From JAGQPD01 sp020426865 (GTDB lineage: Bacteria; Planctomycetota; Planctomycetia; Pirellulales; Pirellulaceae): 64,000 nucleotides of DNA. The notes under the pieces were generated by a model. It was not told the DNA's origin, did no database searches, and saw only the letters and a program-made list of their open reading frames with translations. Below are positions 62,242 to 64,000 of this stretch, one piece after another. Both the position numbers and the translations under genes were made by a program. The stretch lies in contig JAWKTN010000007.1 in assembly GCA_041399065.1 (NCBI GenBank), positions 434,001-498,000 on the forward strand, written 5' to 3'. Each line of letters opens with the position of its first letter. Position 1 is the stretch's first letter.

Positions 62242-63828
62242 CTAGTCGGCGCCGTTTCGCGTCAAGAGCGCCCGTAGTTGGGCCGCGGAGACATCGTCCT
62301 TCGTCATGTAGTGGGCCGACCCGTCACCGTATGCTGAGACAAAGCCAGAGTGGTCCATGGTGAACACGCCTTTGAGCGGATCGTCCAGGTCGACGTTCCA
62401 GTCTTCTGGTTTCGTCCAGACGACGGCGTGTTCGGGCGCGACCTCAATGATCTGGATCGTTTGCGATGTACCGTCGGTGATGTCGCGAATTCGCAGAGGA
62501 TTGCCATTGGGTAGTGCGTCTGGCAGGGGAAAGTAGGTTTCCTTTGCGACTGGAGCAACATACGTGGTGCGTCCTTCCCCGATTCTTGCCCGCAACGCCA
62601 CGTTCGGTTCGGCAAACACTTCGGGCATTTGCACGACGAGAGTGCGGTTGTGAGGACTGTCCCATGGTTCGTCCAAATGGAATTGTTTGTACAATGCATC
62701 CTGTTCCAGATACGGTAAGACATGGACTCGCCAGCTCAAGAGCGGTCGTCCGGACGCATCGTAACTGGCCTGCCGCAAGAGTTCGCCGTGCACTGATTCG
62801 TAATTGAGTAACGCGATGGCAATGGACTTGAATTGTTGCATGCGTTCATTAGGGGCCGCTGACTCCTGCCAGAAGAGCAACATATCGACGATCGATCTGG
62901 CAAGACGGTGGGCCTCGTCGGGGCCTTCACCGATCGTCAACACAACCGACGATTCGTCCGTCATTGGTTTTGCAAGGCTCAACAGCTTCAGGGCAGATTG
63001 ACGTACTTCATTGGGTATTCCTCGCAGATCTTCGTTCAATCGCGATGTTCCGAAGGCGAGAAGACGGGACAAGGTCATTTGGATGTCGGATGCCTTGGCT
63101 GAGCGCGATGTTTCAATATGCAAGGTTGCCTTGGGCGATGGTACGAGGTCGACGGTCACTCCGCCCCAAAGAAGGTCATCGGCAATCATTCGTCCGTCCA
63201 CCGCTTCGAAGGGTGGAGGAAGAGTCGGGAGCATTTCGCGGATGACTCGACGACTGTCGGCGTCTCCCAGTAGGAGCAGACCGAACGTTGACGAGCCCAA
63301 CTTTTGCATTGCCTCGGTGGCCGACTTGCGCGGGGGAGCGGTGTGGTGCTGGGTAAGTTTTTCCAGTTGACGTTCGTTGCGTGCCGCAAGCAACACCTTA
63401 CCGTGGGGCCGAAAGACGCGGGGCATCCGGGGTGCCACAGGTTTTGTTCCCAGCAATTGCTGGATGGCACCGGTGTTCGCCCGATCGTTTAGCTCCATAA
63501 CCCAACCTGGTCCCCCGAATTCCAAATCAGCGACTCGCCAAATTGCGAAAACGCGAGTTGCTCCGAGTTTTACCAGTCCATCGGCGCGGTCGTGAAAGGC
63601 CATGAGAGTGTGCTGCAAATTGCCGGCGAGAGGTGCGTTGGCGATGCCGAGGGTCTGCGACAGTGTTGGCAACGTGCTTTCCGTCACCTTGTTGAGGTCC
63701 ACATATGCGACCGCCACAACGTCATCATTTAGATACGGAATTACCACGCTGGGTTCGGCACCATCCGCGGTCAGTTGGACAGTACATGCAATTGCCATGA
63801 GCGTTGCCACGCAGGTTTGGGTGGTCAT
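62242..63828 (-). CDS. DUF1559-type exported protein
   Basis: 528 residues. An N-terminal signal sequence ends near TADGAEP; a central domain follows (VIPYLNDDVVAVAYVDLNKV, LVKLGATRVFAIWRV) and then the C-terminal DUF1559 part: AIALLNYESVHGELLRQASY, PLLSWRVHVLPYLEQDALYK, FHLDEPWDSPHNRTL, DITDGTSQTIQIIEV, VVWTKPEDW and HSGFVSAYGDG (an H-x8-DG motif). DUF1559 is hugely expanded in planctomycetes, often with prepilin-like N-termini; this one lacks a clear prepilin signal. Role unknown. Confidence 0.92.
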   Translation of the reverse strand: MTTQTCVATLMAIACTVQLTADGAEPSVVIPYLNDDVVAVAYVDLNKVTESTLPTLSQTLGIANAPLAGNLQHTLMAFHDRADGLVKLGATRVFAIWRVADLEFGGPGWVMELNDRANTGAIQQLLGTKPVAPRMPRVFRPHGKVLLAARNERQLEKLTQHHTAPPRKSATEAMQKLGSSTFGLLLLGDADSRRVIREMLPTLPPPFEAVDGRMIADDLLWGGVTVDLVPSPKATLHIETSRSAKASDIQMTLSRLLAFGTSRLNEDLRGIPNEVRQSALKLLSLAKPMTDESSVVLTIGEGPDEAHRLARSIVDMLLFWQESAAPNERMQQFKSIAIALLNYESVHGELLRQASYDASGRPLLSWRVHVLPYLEQDALYKQFHLDEPWDSPHNRTLVVQMPEVFAEPNVALRARIGEGRTTYVAPVAKETYFPLPDALPNGNPLRIRDITDGTSQTIQIIEVAPEHAVVWTKPEDWNVDLDDPLKGVFTMDHSGFVSAYGDGSAHYMTKDDVSAAQLRALLTRNGAD

Positions 63829-63895
63829 TGGGTTGATCCTTTGGACGGATTACTTTGTGTCCGAAAGAGGTTCATTGGCGGCAAAGTACGTTCAA

Positions 63896-64000
63896 TTACG
63901 GGGCTGCATTGTCTAGCTTGATCTCGAAGCGATATGCAATTCCGGCAAAGCCGTCCGTAAAGGGAAGATCGAGAATTGCTGTGTCGTTTTCGAGCCTGTA
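63896..64000 (-). CDS. C-terminal fragment of a gene running off the window
   Basis: Read leftward from the window edge, 34 codons end in TAA at 63898-63896 and include TAILDLPFTDGFAGIAYRFE and IKLDNAAP. The composition looks like protein, but the family cannot be told. It lies 67 bases upstream of the DUF1559-type gene on the same strand. Confidence 0.45.
   Translation of the reverse strand, partial: YRLENDTAILDLPFTDGFAGIAYRFEIKLDNAAP

Overview
The window looks like a chromosome segment of a planctomycete (Pirellulaceae/Rhodopirellula-like). The evidence is a cytochrome-DUF1549/DUF1553 protein overlapping a DUF1501 protein, a DUF1559-type protein, an ELxQRHLL-like N-terminus on a large exported protein, a 'NPYEP' small membrane protein, and lpxK plus waaA, which imply a lipid A/Kdo outer membrane.

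Layout. (1) About 1-10,300 is an accessory island. It holds gene cassettes separated by imperfect palindromes that behave like integron attC sites. In several cassettes the 7-base R' box at the 5' edge is the exact reverse complement of the R'' box after the gene: GTTCGTC/GACGAAC, GTTATCG/CGATAAC, GTTCTGC/GCAGAAC. Cassettes at 1250-5153 point right; those at about 7530-9222 point left. Two internally deleted group II introns lie here, and the second sits inside a cassette attC site. A truncated tyrosine recombinase followed by tRNA-Val(UAC) marks the right edge. No integron integrase is visible. (2) 10,300-38,400 is core-like: glucan phosphorylase, acyl-CoA dehydrogenase-like, cysC, BON protein, lpxK, isocitrate dehydrogenase-like, a giant Q-rich membrane protein, nadB, an ABC/GldFG/DUF4340 operon, DUF971 with a PaaK-like ligase, an MFS transporter, the cytochrome/DUF1501 pair and a GMC oxidoreductase. 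(3) 38,430-40,520 is a second small cassette island. It carries a toxin-antitoxin-like pair in a cassette whose boxes also match (GTTACTC/GAGTAAC), with its own promoter and palindromic operator. (4) 40,525-64,000 is core-like again: an oxoprolinase/hydantoinase, a PQQ beta-propeller protein, a YheT hydrolase with a sigma-54 regulator, a tail-specific protease, a PhnP-like hydrolase, secA-waaA, a 14-bp purine-rich minisatellite, a large exported protein with three repeated carbohydrate-binding-like domains, and a DUF1559-type protein.

How it fits together. The core genes are housekeeping (export, envelope, NAD, sulfate, glycogen). The islands appear to be a cassette reservoir. Recurrent blocks derived from the tail of a 23S-rRNA-intervening-protein-like gene lie next to attC sites in both islands, so the islands share parts. 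All family names rest on motif recognition by eye; no database search was run.
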